Source of the DNA: Taeniopygia guttata
Taxonomy: Eukaryota; Chordata; Aves; Passeriformes; Estrildidae
Length of the DNA stretch: 64,000 nt
Assembly: GCF_048771995.1 (NCBI RefSeq)
Contig: NC_133030.1
Coordinates: forward strand, 13,656,001-13,720,000
Reading direction: 5' to 3'
This document shows positions 13,201 through 28,200 of the stretch, piece after piece; the stretch's first letter is position 1, and each line of letters opens with the position of its first letter. The notes under the pieces are model-generated. The model was not told the DNA's origin. It searched no databases and saw only the letters and a program-made list of their open reading frames with translations. The position numbers and the translations under genes are program-made.

Positions 13201-16200
13201 TTGTGCCTGTCACATCCTCCTCAAGTCTCTCCTAGGAGAAGACAGCCCAGCCAGGCACAAAATATGCCTCCAGAAATTGTAGAGAGCATTATTTTTCATG
13301 TCAGCTTTACCAAATAAGACACTTCAATAAGTTTTAGCTCCTCGTGCAGTTCTTACTAGCAAAGATATGGTCTAACAGAGGCCTCTGCAGAAGTGGCATT
13401 CAAATTCACAGTCTTTAAAATAAGCTTTGCTGATTTTCACTCTCCAAAATCCTTTAGTTAAGAAGACAATTCAAGGCTTTCAAACACTGACTACCATAAA
13501 TCCTCAGTATTCAGTAAAGGGCAGGAAGCAGCTTACTTCCTACTCCAGACATGTTTTATAGACAAAAAAAAAAACCAACCCAAAAAAAGCCTTCACAGAG
13601 TGCAAGAACAGGAGCACTGAAAAGCTTTTTCAAAGCAAACCTCCTAAAACCTTGATTTTTTAACATGTGTTCAAAATACATTCTGCCACTCTGCCCATTC
13701 CCTTTGAGTAACATCAATTCTGAACTATGATCCTGGACTTTAACTGGAAGTAAAGTTAAAATAACTCAATTAGGTAGATAATATATCTGCCAAAATGCTA
13801 CACAGTAATAATAATTTTGAAAAAAAAAATTAAAAACATGAACTCTAACTTTAAAATGCATTGTTCCAGAATTTCACAACACCTTACACTGCTTCAGGCA
13901 TGGCAACTTAAGGCATCAAGTTTTCAAATTCCTTTGGTTAATTATCTAAAAGTACCATGTCTCACTTGCAGACAATGGAAAACACGCACACAAGGAGCAT
14001 ACCTGAATTAATTTTTTCCCATTTTTTCCCATAAATCAAATGTGGATCAAACTAATGGTCTGGAAATGATGCAATGCAAAACTCTTGCCTAGTACATGTT
14101 ATCATATAATACACTAAAAATAAGTCAAAATATTGTTTCCTTTAGTGCTATTTGTACACATTTTATCTTATTTTGGTTCACAGATTAGATTTAACCATTT
14201 AAGTCTGTTAACCCCCATCTACAAGTCATTTACACGACTACAAATCTCTTACAACCTCCCTAAAGTACAAAAAATACTCATTATTTTAAACTACATTCAC
14301 TCTTCTTAAGTGAAAAATGACCTGTGCATGTTACAACTCTATTTCTAAAATTAAGGAAAAAAAAAGTTAAATGCTTATGTTGAATTCAGTCAAGTACATG
14401 GCTAACCAAAGTTGCCAGAAAAAGTTTATCTCATCTGTCTGCTCAACAGCAACAGTGACTTTTGCACAGTATGAATATGGAAGTATGAGGTAAATACGAA
14501 GATATAAATTGCACCAGTGTGAAAGCAAATAGCAACCACTCATTAGGTGCTCAAATGAGGAACCTCTGAGAGCAAATGACATTTCCCCTCCTCCACAGAG
14601 ACATGCCAACCTAGCAAATAACTGCCAAAGTCTCCTGTCTCAAATATAAACGACTGTTGTGGATAAAAAGCAAAAGTGAAGGGGCATTTGCTGCTGTTCT
14701 GACAGGACCTTGCTTTCAGGTCAAAACTATGCAAAATACAGGTGCAAAACCACCAGGGAGTTGTTAACACTGCATACACCAGTAGGGACCCAGTGGTTCC
14801 ACACTACCAAAAGCAGCTTCCATCACAAACTTTTCAGCCAGAATTTTGCCAAGAGAAATCAAAAATAATAACAAAGAACAGAGCTCTAACACGAGTCTGT
14901 TTGGGAGCTTCTTTCAGAAGGCACTTTCTTTTCCCCATGTTTCAGTTATCTATTTGTTTTCCTTTTCCAGGTATTCCTGCTTTTCACAAATATTTCTGAT
15001 ACATGAGTGGGTCTTTTAGAATGAGAAAAATAATGCTAAGGAGGCCTTCATGCCCAGCAGAGCACAGCAGACAAGGCTATTCTGGCTCACACTATTCAAA
15101 TAAGGTTTGTGACATTAACAAAGCAGATGTCATAAGTCTACTCACACTGTACAAAATTCTGTGGGAGTCTGTTACTGGGCCACAGCCATGAAAGCAGTCA
15201 TATCCCCTCTCACAGTCATCATCAACTCCTTTTCCTCATCCTATCAGAACATCATTTACATTTAAGTCAAATTATTTGATTCTTCCTTTCCACCAGCAAA
15301 ATTGTGTTTGTCATCCAGTGCAAGCCACTACCTTGTTACTTTTCTTCCAAAATTAAATCAGTGTTAAGTGAAATACAGCAAAGGTCAACTCAAGAAACAA
15401 CCTGCTGTGTGAGCTGAAAACTATTTAACGCAGCAACCAAGGAAGAAGGTAGTGAAATGGGAAGAACTGATGCAAGTCTTCCTAACCAAGTGACTGATGC
15501 AAGTGACTAAAAATCTTCCTAACCATTGTCATCAACTTTTAGAGATCATGAGTCAATTTAAACCCCAACACAAGCAGCTTTCATTCTCTTTATATATGTT
15601 TTTATGTAATTTCTGAAGGGCCAAGGATCAATTCCCAGTATTTCATTCACTGTTTCAGTTTCTGGTACTAGAATGGAGAACAAGGAAGCAAACATGGTCC
15701 TAAAAAACACTCCAGAAGAATCACCACTGGATCAGATTCTCACCTCCCCAGGCTAAGAAAACATCACCTCATTTTGACATGCACAAAAAGCCACACAAGG
15801 CTTAGTCCTCTTAGGAGAATTAGAAATGCCATCTGTTAATAAATTTGAAGACTGGAGGACAAGTGAAAAATGACTGTACAAATCTTTCCTCATGGAGCCA
15901 AAAGCAGCAAACATGTTTGGCTTATTTGAAACAAACTGTGAAGATGGGATTACAACACTGAGTATGCAGCCTGCAGTGTGTGTGTATATCTCTGAGTTTC
16001 ACCATGAAGAATGGCCCAGGAACACAACTAACCACACACCACAGCTCTCAGGCGACAAAGCATTCCCAAGGCTGCAGTCACATGTCCAGAAATAAGAAAG
16101 GGGAAGTGCTTGAAAACCTTGTTATAAAACAGAAAATGTCTGGTTGAAAAATACCAAGACACACAAATGAGTCTGTAACAACTGTAAGAGGTGACTTTTA

Positions 16201-19200
16201 AGGAAAGCTCATGACAAAACAGAAATACTTCTCCTCTTATGGATTCAGTTCTTTCCACCTTTTTTCCTTCATTTCATCCTTCTCATGGAAGAGGTAATGC
16301 CTGCAAGAGCTGAAGGAAACAAACACTTGGATGTCTGCATCTCAGATGATCTAATGGAAAATCTGGCGGTGGGGAGGGGAAGGAGCTCCCAGCCGGTTCC
16401 TGCTTTCTGCCTTGACACGTGAGCACCTTTGCAAAGTAGGCATTCATGGATCTCTGTTCCTTCCCAGCTCTTCTAAGTGCTCTCAGCTGCCCAGCAGCTG
16501 GCAGCAGAGGGAACAGTGGAGAGCAAAGCCATTCCCAGCTGTGCCCAGTGCTTCCTGTGGCCACCTGTCTCTGTGTCTGTGCCACCTGACTCCTCCCCGT
16601 AACACACGGGGATCCTCTCAAGCTTGAGGTCACATTCCAAAACTGCACACCCCAACCCCATCCCTTCCCCAGACTGGATTTTACAAACCTTAATTCCCTC
16701 AGGTGCAGGGCTGACATCCCTTCTTCCAGGGCAGGTGAGGAGCACAGGTCAGTCACTGCTTTCAGCCTGGCCTCTGCTAAACAAGCAACTTCTGGCCCTT
16801 GCTTCACCCCCCACTGCTTTCAGATTCTCTCCTGGTACCTCCTTTCCTCACTCTGCTCTTTCTAAAGCTCTTCTGAGCCTGCACCTCTGAATCCTTTCCA
16901 AAGCAGCCTCTTTTCCCTTCTCTGGAGGAGCTGCAGCCATCCCCCATTTGCTGCCCATTCAACCCTTGGGCAGGGAATCAAGATTTACACTTTGTAGCTG
17001 GGGGTAACAGCCCCGCCACATTCAGCTGTCCAAAAGGAAAGGCCCAGCACAGCAGCACCAGTGCAAAAGTACATGACATGGGCAAGAAGGAAAGACAGCA
17101 GCTTCAATATTTTGTCAGCACAGTGCAAATAAGGTGAAACTGCACTCAAGCAGGAGGCTTTTCCAGATATGAGATATTAAATCTATAAAATTACTGCAGA
17201 AACCACTTATCTTATTTTAAAAATTACAAAAAGAAAAAAAAAAAAAAAAAAAAAGGAGGAAATTCAGACTCCCAAGCATGTCAAAGAGCAGCTGCTCCAA
17301 GGAGGAAGAAAAGGCATCCTTACAGCCACATGAAGTTGTATTAATTTATTCCCTGGAGACCAAAGAAGTCTTGTAATTTTCAAGATAAGATGCAAAAATC
17401 TTCAAGGGATCACCCTTCAAAACTGAAAGCATGTGGCGAGTTTCTCAGTTATGTACAAAGTGGAAAAGAAACAAATAAATAAAAAACCAAAACAAAAGCA
17501 AACAAGTGGAAGGGAGGGAGGAGGGGAAACAGCCAGATCCCACACAAACAGCTGGATCTCTGAGCCAGAACTGCAGGAGATGGTGTGTTGCAATATTCTC
17601 AGCCAAGGATAAGCACAGCAGTGGGGCAGGGCAGGAGAGCCTGCCTGCTCCCTGGGTGGGAAGCTGTAGTCACACATGAGAGGTTTACACTGCTCTCAGC
17701 AGAACACCAACAGCACAAACAGCAGTGCTTCCACCCCCCTTCTCCTCTCCTCCACTCCGTAAAAATCCCCTCACTGTATATGTGACCTGCAAGCCATTTT
17801 GTCAAAAAGGCAGATACAAAACATACAAAACATCTGAGAAAAAGCAAAACCAGCTGAAACTGAGACTTAGCATTTTTACTTTGGGAATTTCGTGCAGAGA
17901 GTAGATGAGTAAATGTGAAATTTTCCAGAAGTACAGAGAACCTGATGCAGGATCAGTGCAAAGCAGAAAGGAGTGTATTCAACAGACAGCATTCCTCCAG
18001 TGGCTGATTACATTACCTGTGTGGTCTGAGAGAAGGGGGAGTGAATACAGGCATTGTACATGATAAGAACAGAGAAGCCTTTCTTTGTCAGTCAGGCTCT
18101 GTAAGCTTTCTTTAAACAAATTGCACAATTTAAATCTTGCTGTAATCAAGGAGATGTAGACACAGATCCACAATCAGAATTTTTAAAATAATCCAAATAG
18201 AAGAGCAATACAGGTTAACCTGGACATTAAGGAGGGGAAGGAAAGCAAACAACAGCACATACAAAATCTGGAAATCAGGAAATTCTCAGCTCAGTGCTGA
18301 CTCTGCAGTACATCTGCCAACACAGACATGTTCCCATTACCTGGCAGCAGCCACAGAAGGCAGCACCAATCTGGGGCTTCCTTGGTGGAGAAGGAGTGGG
18401 GAGCAACATCCCAGAGCTGGCAGGGCTGAAGCATTTAGCCATGCCAGCAATTTAGGAAACGTGAAATGTCTGGCACAGGTAAGCCAGGCTGCACAGCAGG
18501 GAACACACTGACACACAAATCCACAGAGATGTAGATTTGAGTCCCAGTTTTGGCATTTATTAGTGACCTACCGAGCCAAATATAGCACCACTAAGAAAGG
18601 AGCTGTCTTAGCTCTTATAACCATGATCCCTGTTTCCCAGAATCAACAGAAACAAATGGGAAAGCAAGCAAGAAGACTGTCTCATTTCTCATGGGAATAC
18701 AGCATTCCAGGTAGGGCCCTGGCATGGGCCAATCTGGCAAAACCAGCAATACGCAGAGTGAAAGTCTCCTGCTAAAAAGTGAGAAAGCAAAACTGAACAG
18801 TTTATTTTGTTAGGAGAGCTATCTGTACACGAGGGTTTGGCACAACACCTCCTGGTCCAACAGTAATGTTGTTAGTGGCCTTTTAATCAGACTGTTTTGA
18901 TCCTTGGCTATTCAACAGCTTGCAAATATTTATTATTCCATCCTCCAGTGCTGAACTGCAAAGCAATGGGATTTGTGTCCACAGTTTTGCAAGGGATTAT
19001 TTATGCCAACAGTTCTAATCTTTCTGCTTCTCTCCCCACCCATCCCAAGGGGGTGAATAATGGAGATACCAAAATCTCGCTTTAGGGTAAAAATACCTAT
19101 TTGAGTGCTGTCAATACTTGTGCATTAACTGAATGGATAAAGAGATCCTTCTGGTATTATTCCTTCAGACATTTCAAGCAAGAGTGTTCAGGGGCTGGCT

Positions 19201-22200
19201 GGTTTTATCAGAAACAGACACCATCAGAAAATTTTGTATTGTCCTCTCCATCAGGAGGGTGACATGAGACTGAAGACTCATCTTGCAAGTCCCAGTAACA
19301 CAGAACAGATGAAGGCATTTTTTTTTCAGAATCACATGGATCTTGTGAAATTGTAACCACCTATAAGCAAGTGCAGTGATTAAAGATCACATCCATGCAT
19401 GTCCTGTTTATCCTGTTTAGTCCAGGCTGTTCAAATGACAAACACACAGAACTATCAATATCTCAAGTATCCTGTGGAAATCCCCATATATCCACCCTGG
19501 AAGACAGAGAAATGCATCTGAGGCCTTACAATACAAAAAGAAGGGCATAAAAAATTTAAATTAAACAATATTTCCTCTTAAATCTCTACAGAGTACCACA
19601 CTTACCACAGTTCAACTGGGACACTAGACAAATTGATGTTAAAAAGTTTAAGTTTTTGTTTCTTACCTCCTCAGGTACAATGATTAAAGGGTATTTGTCC
19701 TCTGACAAGAAGTTAAAAATAACCCACACTTTAAATGCATCTTCATCACTAATCAGCAAAGGACTTTTAGAGAGGTTCTTTTTAGCACAGAGAGTCCAGC
19801 ACATCCTGTTGAATTCAACTTTGTCAAAGTTCCCTTGAACCTAAAGAAAGAAATTGAAGAACAACAAAGAAATTGATATGTAAAAATGGCACAGAATAGC
19901 AGATATACAAAGTTTATCAGGTTTCATCATACAAAAAGCAGCAAGAAAATTGTAGCTTGCATGAAACACCAAGGCCCAAAATGAGCACTGTAACAACCTG
20001 GTCTGACTTCCTGCATGGGGTAAAATAAGGAATTCCTCCTACCAAAACTGACATCCAACCTCCAATTTCTGGTTGAGTTAATTACACTCTGACTCCATGG
20101 AAAGGAGTTTACAGTGCACTCTGTGTTTCCTCTAGCACACCAGCTTCCAAACCATCTCCACAACTTAGTTCCAGCTGCCCTCCTATTGCACTGACTTACT
20201 GAGATTTTATATAGCAAATTTGGAAACCAGCATAGCCAAATCCACATGTGGATATGCTAAAAGCAATACTGGAGCAACAACTGGGAAGGACCTTTAGTAT
20301 GTTTTTTACTTCACATTACTCAAGCTAATTCTTGCAGAGTATTTATAAACATGGAATTTTTTTTTTCCTCAAATGCTAATCCACTTAAAACCTTTGCTTT
20401 TTCTCAGGCTTGCAAACCTTCACCTCATTGATACAAAAATTGCTCTTGTCATTATCCTTTATCATATCTAGCAGCTGCATCTGTGAATTATTTATATAGG
20501 CAAGACATCTAATATACTGTTTTGTTTTTAAACCCTCGTTTAAGTTACACATTAAACCTATTTATTATCTCCCCATAACTTAGAATGCTATTTCTTTACC
20601 AATGTGTTACTGATTAAGGCACGTTTGGCACTGTAATGGAAGCCCCTTTGAGATTTTGGAAAACAGATCTAAGAAACAGGTTCTTGTACCTCTTGTGGTA
20701 GTGAGACCAGTAATGGTCAGTGATTTTTTTACTGATAAGTCAAACCACAAGACCTCAGCTACTTGAAGAACACCAATGCCTGATTTCCTACCCAGTCTGG
20801 TAAGCAGTCAAATATAGTGACCACGCCACACTGGCTCACTCAGTGACAGACATGGGAAGTCAATGAATTGATGTGGGTGGAGGGGAAAAAAGATAAAAAA
20901 AGGAAGAAGTAAACAACCTGATGACAAGAACAGTCTCCAGGCATAGAGAGTGAGACTATGAACAAAAATCATTGACTTTGCATGCTTGCAGAGGCCATCA
21001 ACCTAAGTGGAGATGCAAGAGGCTGTGCTTTGAATGAGGAGGCAGCTGTAGGTACCAGAGCTGCTCCAGGCACAAGTTCAGCATCTGTCTCATTTGCACA
21101 AGAAACACGGATCCCTTTGGTGGTTGGATCTTAAATGAAACACTGGCTAAACGAACAAACAGCCTCTGGATGAAGGGCTAGAAGTCAGGATTCCTTCTTC
21201 TCCATTCTATTGGCCACCACTTCACTCCTTGGCTACTCCTGCCTGCGCTTTTTCTGTGTCCTCTCCACCCTGCCCAATGAACCAGGACTTCTTTTCTCAA
21301 AGTGCTTTTCCCCTGCTGACAGTGAGCAGCTCCACCTTGGAAATGTGCTGGTGGTGCAGGGGTTCTGCTACCACAGCAAAGCAGGACTGCAGCACCTCAG
21401 ACACTCCTGTCAAAGCCCAGGTCACCTGCAGCACGTCCCTGCCACCAGGACTGTGCACCAGGAGGTTTCAGAACCATTTTACCACAGGGGAAGAGGTCTC
21501 ACAGTGCCAGCAATCCCACTTTAGATATGTAAGTCCTTTTTTCAGAATCCAGATTTGGTTCTGAAATGGACTTTGTGGGGTCCACATGTCAACCGGAACA
21601 GAGACACCGGGAATTATTCAGGACAGTAATTACATCAGCACACAAGCCCTGGCTCTCCAAAATTACAGTTCCAAAAATATAACAAGCATTGGTAGTGTAA
21701 CTTGCATTCATGAAGTTGTCTGGAAGATGAGATAACCTGAGGTTTGAACAATGTCCTTCTTTGTCTCCCCTCACCAAGACTCTTCTCTGCTCTGAACAAG
21801 GCCTGTTGTAAAATACTACCACTGCCATCATTGAAAGGGAAACATTTCCAATTGGTATTTAAAGATATACATTGCAAATAATAGAACATGCTAAAATATG
21901 GTTAAGGAACCAAGTAAAACAAATTATGAAGACACTATATTGGCAAATCGCAGCTCCCTCCTGGAAGGGACACTTACGGAATAAGACAGGTTTTGTTTCA
22001 TATGCAAGAAAACTCTAGATACATCTATCTTCGGAGTAACAAGATGCATAACATTGGAAATCATCAATCAGATTATACTAATTACTCAAATCATTTATTG
22101 AAATTACCTATGTGAATAAAGGAAATTAGTTGCAGCAAATGTACCTCACCTAACTACCTTGCCTTTCTTCACAATTGTCCCTTTCTTGATGATTCCTTAG

Positions 22201-25200
22201 TTCTATATAAGGAAGCTTTATTGCAGAGTAAGTCAGCACCAAAACCTAAAAAGTTACAACTGCATTTAAGCGTACAACATAAGTTATTTCCAAAGGTTAC
22301 AAAGTCCTCTCAATAAAATTCTAAGTCACAGTTATACAATTATTTTAAAAGAAATTTAAGAAATCATTCATAAAATATTTATGAACGTCTTAAATCAAAA
22401 TATGTTAAGATTAAAAATCCTTTATTGAGCCAGTGGCTCTTGCTTGAATTTGCTGTAAGATGCATGACTGGAAATTGAGAACTTCCTGTGTGTCTGGGGT
22501 GTAAAGCATCACTCCTTCTTTAGTAGCTTTGCTATACTAACAGCGATTTTTCTACAATCACCCCATCTAAAATAACAGATTAGGCCTTGGAAAAAAAAAG
22601 AAGGAGTTTCTTGTTTGCTTCTTTTTGTTTCTTTGTTTTAAACAAAGGAGACACGCAATGAATCAGTGACTTCATCCCACTGCATGTTGTCTTTTGGCAC
22701 TGATGTAAACTCATCTCTAAAAGAAGAGAAGTCACAGACAAGATTTTTCCTGTCCAAAAAGACAGCCTTCTGTCCAAACAACTTCACTAATTTTCTTGTT
22801 TACAAGTATTTAGTCGAGATCAAATAACATAAAGTTACAGATAATTTAATCCTGTTCCTTAACACTTTCATCTTTTAAGATTAACTGGTGATATGGATAT
22901 ATCACAGGCAATGACTGGAAGCCAGATCAGTATATGAATAAAACAAAACAAGAAATTATACACAGTCATGCTCTTTCCTTTCATACCTTCTTACTTACAT
23001 AGCCAGGTCTGTCATTTCCAGATAAAAGTGTTACTTAAATGCAATTTTGCTTTTCATTTCCATAACTATCCTCCCTAGAAATGCCCTTTAACAATAAAGC
23101 ATTTTTATACTTGAAAAAGCCATACATATCTCTTTTGGGTTTTCTTTACTTAATGGCTTGCTACTATCTACAAAGAGTATTAACCCACCGTGGTTCAGCC
23201 CCTCCCACTGTAATCCTTTGGTCAAAATAAATTAAGGTGTTTTCTTTTTTCCCAGAATTTGGAAAAAAAGACTGCTTGGTCTCCACATGATCTCAGACAG
23301 CCCAAATGAAGCAGAAAGGCTGTCACAACTTCTTAGGGACAAAGCAGGATTCTGCAGCATCAAACAACCAAGACAATAATGAGGTACCTTTACATGTCTT
23401 AAAGGCCAACAACTCCCACACCATCAAACAGGACACTCTTGGGGTGTCTCTCATGCTCTTTGGGTATGAGAGAAACACAGACTAGAGAAGCAGAGAAGAT
23501 GATCAGTCTTTGTTAGATATAAGCTGCCAGATTGCATTATATGTATCATATTTTCCACCACTATTAAAGGAAGGAGCAGAAATCAGCAAATGGGGCTGAG
23601 GAGTTTGCATCTTCTGCAATTGCTGCATTGGACTTCTGGGCAGTATGTCTGTTCAGGACTTCTTCACATAACAAAAGAGAGCAAACAGCTGTGTGTCTCT
23701 GCAGCCACAACATCAGAGTTTGAGGGTTTCTGGGGCTGGCCCTCAAGTGTACAAGAAATCAGTGGTGTTGAAGCTGATGTTTCTACCATCATGTGAGCTG
23801 CTTTTGCTGTTCAGCCCAGTACATGAACAGAGGACAGAAAAAAAGCAGGAAGATCATTGTTTGGGGCTTCCTAACTTTCTAATCCAGTGACCACCTATTT
23901 TAGAGCACGATGGAGAGGAGGGGAGAGGAGGGGAGAGGAGGGGAGAGGAGGGGAGAGGAGGGGAGAGGAGGGGAGAGGAGGGGAGAGGAGGGGAGAGGAG
24001 GGGAGAGGAGGGGAGAGGAGGGGAGAGGAGGGGAGAGGAGGGGAGAGGAGGGGAGAGGAGGGGAGAGGAGGGGAGAGGAGGGGAGAGGAGGGGAGAGGAG
24101 GGGAGAGGAGGGGAGAGGAGGGGAGAGGAGGGGAGAGGAGGGGAGAGCCCTGCTGGCTTTCCAGGGTTTCTCCTGAAACAAGGCACAACAGAAGACTGAA
24201 GAATACTCAGACGTGAAAGGAAAGAACTTGCAAGACAGAGCTTCACAACACACCCTAATGTTACCCACTGTAACTCTCTGAAGTGATCTACTTATTAAAG
24301 TACTTTGTCACAAATAGTGAAGATATTTTTACCTTTTCTGTTTGCAAAGGAGTCTATGACAATATTCTGTTACAGGTGCAGTATAAAGTGGAACAACCTA
24401 TAGCTCCCAAACACTCAGATTAATTCAGATTGAGATGCTTTATTGTCACAGCACATGCCACAGTCAGGACAGCCATAATACATAGAGTATCAACCATACA
24501 ATTTTAGAAGGCTTCAAACCTCTGCCCTTCTTGTCCTTCAGCCCAACCTTTAATGCCCCCCATTGCTCATGCACTGCCCCTGTGTGCCCTCTGCTCCCTT
24601 TGGTGGTTGCTCAGTGCCCCTGGGCACTCCCTGGCTCATCGCCGTCAGTGCTGCTCACTGGGCCAGATGTAAAGGAAATAGAAACCAAGGAGGGAAGAGG
24701 CAGAGAACAGCACACCCTTTTATTTTTAGGCACAGGCTCTCCAGAGCAGCCACCCCATGAGGACCCCACAGACACACTCCCAACCAGTGTCTTCACACCA
24801 GCAGGCACCAGTTACCACAAAGACACTCCAACAACAAAAGCTTACAAGAAAGCACAGAACACAAGAATTCAAAACTTACCTTTTCCAAGATGAATTTGTT
24901 TAGGTAAGGCATGTAACCCTGATTGGAAACTGGTCCTTCATCATCGTCCCTGAAGTGCTCTTCCAAGGCCACTGGATCATGGGGAACATTTAACACCGTG
25001 CACAAGTTGTGAGAAAGGACCTAAGGACAGAAGAGAAACCAGTGACACCACTGTCAGCCTTAACCATGGCATGTTCCCTCCAGAGCAGACCTGTGACTCC
25101 CAAACCATGTGCAACGTGACACTTTGATGTCACCACAACTTCTGCCCCACAAAGTTTTGCAAAACATAACTAACTCTGATGGTTTCAGAGACATGATTGT

Positions 25201-28200
25201 TACAGAAGCAATGTGAGCACAGAGAGGTCCAGCCCTAGAGAGCTACAAACGCAGCTACACAAGCTCCCCTTTGTACATATATCCCCATGCAGCTGAAAAA
25301 CAGGAGAGACATGCAGGAACACCAGAATAATATTTGCAATGTGAAGTCAGATAGCTATCAAAACAACCACAAACACCTAGCCTTTGAAAATATAAATATT
25401 TATATCTTGTGAAAATGAGTAACAAAGAAACCAGCTCAATATGTAGCTTTAGTTTACAAAGAAAAGACTGTTCATATTAAAGCATTAACTGTGGGTTTCT
25501 CCATTCTGCTTGCTTTTGGGCTGCTTCTCAACACTGACCCCACATTTCAGTTGGCAAAGGAAAGTAATGCTACAGAAAGAGGAAGGGTTTAAGTGTGCTT
25601 CTCAAATTTTTATTTTAAAAAGCTATTTGCATGAAGTATGTCACGAACTTGACACCCAGTAACACACATGTCTGTTCTTGAGAAATGACCTTCAAGAAGA
25701 GACTACACGCTTGACTAATTTTAAGGAAGTACTGAATTACTAAAAACTAACTAGCCAGCACATCTCAACTTCAGCTGAGCTTTGCAAGACCTCAGTACCA
25801 ACATGAAGGCAGAGCCTGGGCAGTATCAACTCCTGTGCCACCAGAACTTCCCAAAAAATAGCAAAGCACCATCCCTCCCTTCAGCTGTCCACACTGTCTG
25901 GAGTTGGGTCAGACCTGTAACAGGCTGCCCACATCACCCCTTGGCATGATGCAGAGCTGAGCCTCTGAAGATCATGCACCACCAACATGAGCTGGGTTAA
26001 GGATTTAATATTACACACCCTGCCACAGTTTGTGTGGAAAAAAATGTAAAAAAGGCAAAAAAATACAGCTAAAAAAATTACACAAAGGTAAAACAGATCA
26101 CATCTTTTTAAAAGGTATGCTGCCAGTGCTATTATTTGTTTTCAAATCGACAACTACATGGAACAAAGTGAAACTGAATTTTGTGAGTTTTATATTGAAT
26201 TTTTAAAAACAGACCAAAATGATGCAAAGAGATAACAGTAAAAAAAAAAAAAAAACAAATGCGCAGAAAACTTATATGCAAGCCTATTTAGGTGAGTAGA
26301 CATAAAAGATGATCAAAGATGAAGTAGTTGTTAAAGAAGAAGTGAAAGTCTGAAGTTGTCAAAGCCTAGGAAATCAAACCAAAGCTACACACTTAAAATG
26401 TCTGGGCTTTCCCCCACCCACCTACCCCCAAGAAAAAAGAAAATGTACATTTACTATTCTGATGCATGATAAGGAGACAGCAGAATCTAAGTGCTAGTTA
26501 GCAGAAAATATATCCTAAGATGTATATTCAGTTCAGAGAACTCCTCTCTACATACCTCTGAAGTTAAACTTGCTTTCAGGAAAGGAGACACTTCCGTGAT
26601 AAATACATATTTGCACAGATGTATGCTAACACTAAGGCATTAGAGCTAATGAGAAATAGATAAAAAGAGTGAAACAACAGCATCAGCCATAGCACAACAA
26701 AAGCTGCACTTCCTAAAGCAGCAAAAGAGCATTTAGAAGCATTTTACACCACTCTCCATCAACAGTGTATTTCATTTCAATCCATCCTTGTCTCCAACCA
26801 GATCAAGTATTTGAGTATACACGTGATTTACATATGGGGCTGAGGGAATGTACTATCTTGTGTGCTTCCCCTTCTATTTAAGGCTTCTTCTGTTATTTAT
26901 AGAAGCCTGAGGGATTCTTGAATTTCTGAGAGAAAGAGAGATGATCACTGGTTTCCAACCACACTGGACTGGCTAATGCTATAACTAAAAAAATACTCAG
27001 TTAATAAAAATATTCTGAAAGCATGACTGTTTTCAGCTTACTACCAAAGTAAATTAGAAAGTCTTGATAAAATACTTTCTTATCACGTCCTTTCTACATA
27101 CTTGTCTACTCCCTTTTTTGGTATTCTTGCTGTGCATGGCCTGTCAGAAACCTAGGTGCTTTCCACATCAAGTGACCAACTTACCAGGAAAGAATTCCAC
27201 TTTCAATGATTTTCTAAGATCTGCCTTATCTGCAATCTCTCTGGTGCCCAGTCCTCTCTTTTCATAACTCAGGAAATTCCTCGGTGCCTGCCAAAGCTGC
27301 CGTTCTGTAACGCAGCCAAGCACCAGCTGAATTCTTCACGTGCAGGGTAAGCCAGAAAAATTCTGCCCTGAGGTCTCATTTGGTTTGGTTTTGTTCTCTC
27401 AAATCACATTATCTGGACCATAAGATACTCTATGTTAATTAATAACTAAAAAAAAAAAAAACCAAAACCAACAAGTAGCTGAGCACTAGACTAATTGGGG
27501 TACAAAAGAATCACCTTGCCTTGCAGAAGCTGCATCAACCATGAGGAAGCTTTGCACCAGTCAGGATTATTCCCCCAGTGCCCACAGGGCTGCTAGGCAG
27601 CTTTCTGCTTCCGCATTTATCATGCTCTGGATGCCACGTTTAACAATTTACCTTCATGGCAAAGCCAACTCCTGCCCCAGCCCAGAGACTCAACTCTGCT
27701 GCAGCACATGGGGGTCCCCAAACTGGGGTCTGAGACAGCACAGGCAGCCTGCAGGGGGTTCATGACACCAGTGCACTCCAGGTGCAACAACTCTTTCACT
27801 TTTAAGGGAAAGTTTTTAAGAAAGATGCCTGGTGGCATCCCATCTTTCCCTGGGAACACTGGAAGTGTTCTGTTCCAAATACAAATACAAGCGAGCTGAA
27901 CACCAGAGGTCATCACAGACTTTAGATTTACTTTATTATGCCCTGTTTCACGCTGCTTTACCTTCAGGTCTGCTCTGCAAGAGTTGCTCCCCTCTTGAAT
28001 TCCCATTTTCCAAAACTTTCAGCAAGTGTTGAATTGTTATCATCTGAGTAGTTTCATTTAACCATATCTCATAAAAGTGATCTGCATTTCTACAGAGACA
28101 GGAAGGATCTGCTAGACTACTTACTGCTCAGTAACAAAAATTTGGCCCAGGTGACAGTGGGAGCATTACCAGGGCAGACTAATCCTGCAGCAGCTATTGT

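Noticed and set aside
16283-16890. Overlapping open frames on both strands, up to 174 codons, in SWAP70 intron 3
   Set aside because: No recognisable domain, several frames open at once and no splice context. Probably chance in a locally GC-richer patch.
21190-21564. Two overlapping plus-strand frames of 104 and 111 codons in SWAP70 intron 2
   Set aside because: Both frames are open together and neither matches a protein or shows a promoter or splice pattern.
23854-24268. Proline/serine-rich and arginine/glutamate-rich open frames of about 90-130 codons on both strands
   Set aside because: They are translations of the 10-bp minisatellite, which has no stop codon in most frames.
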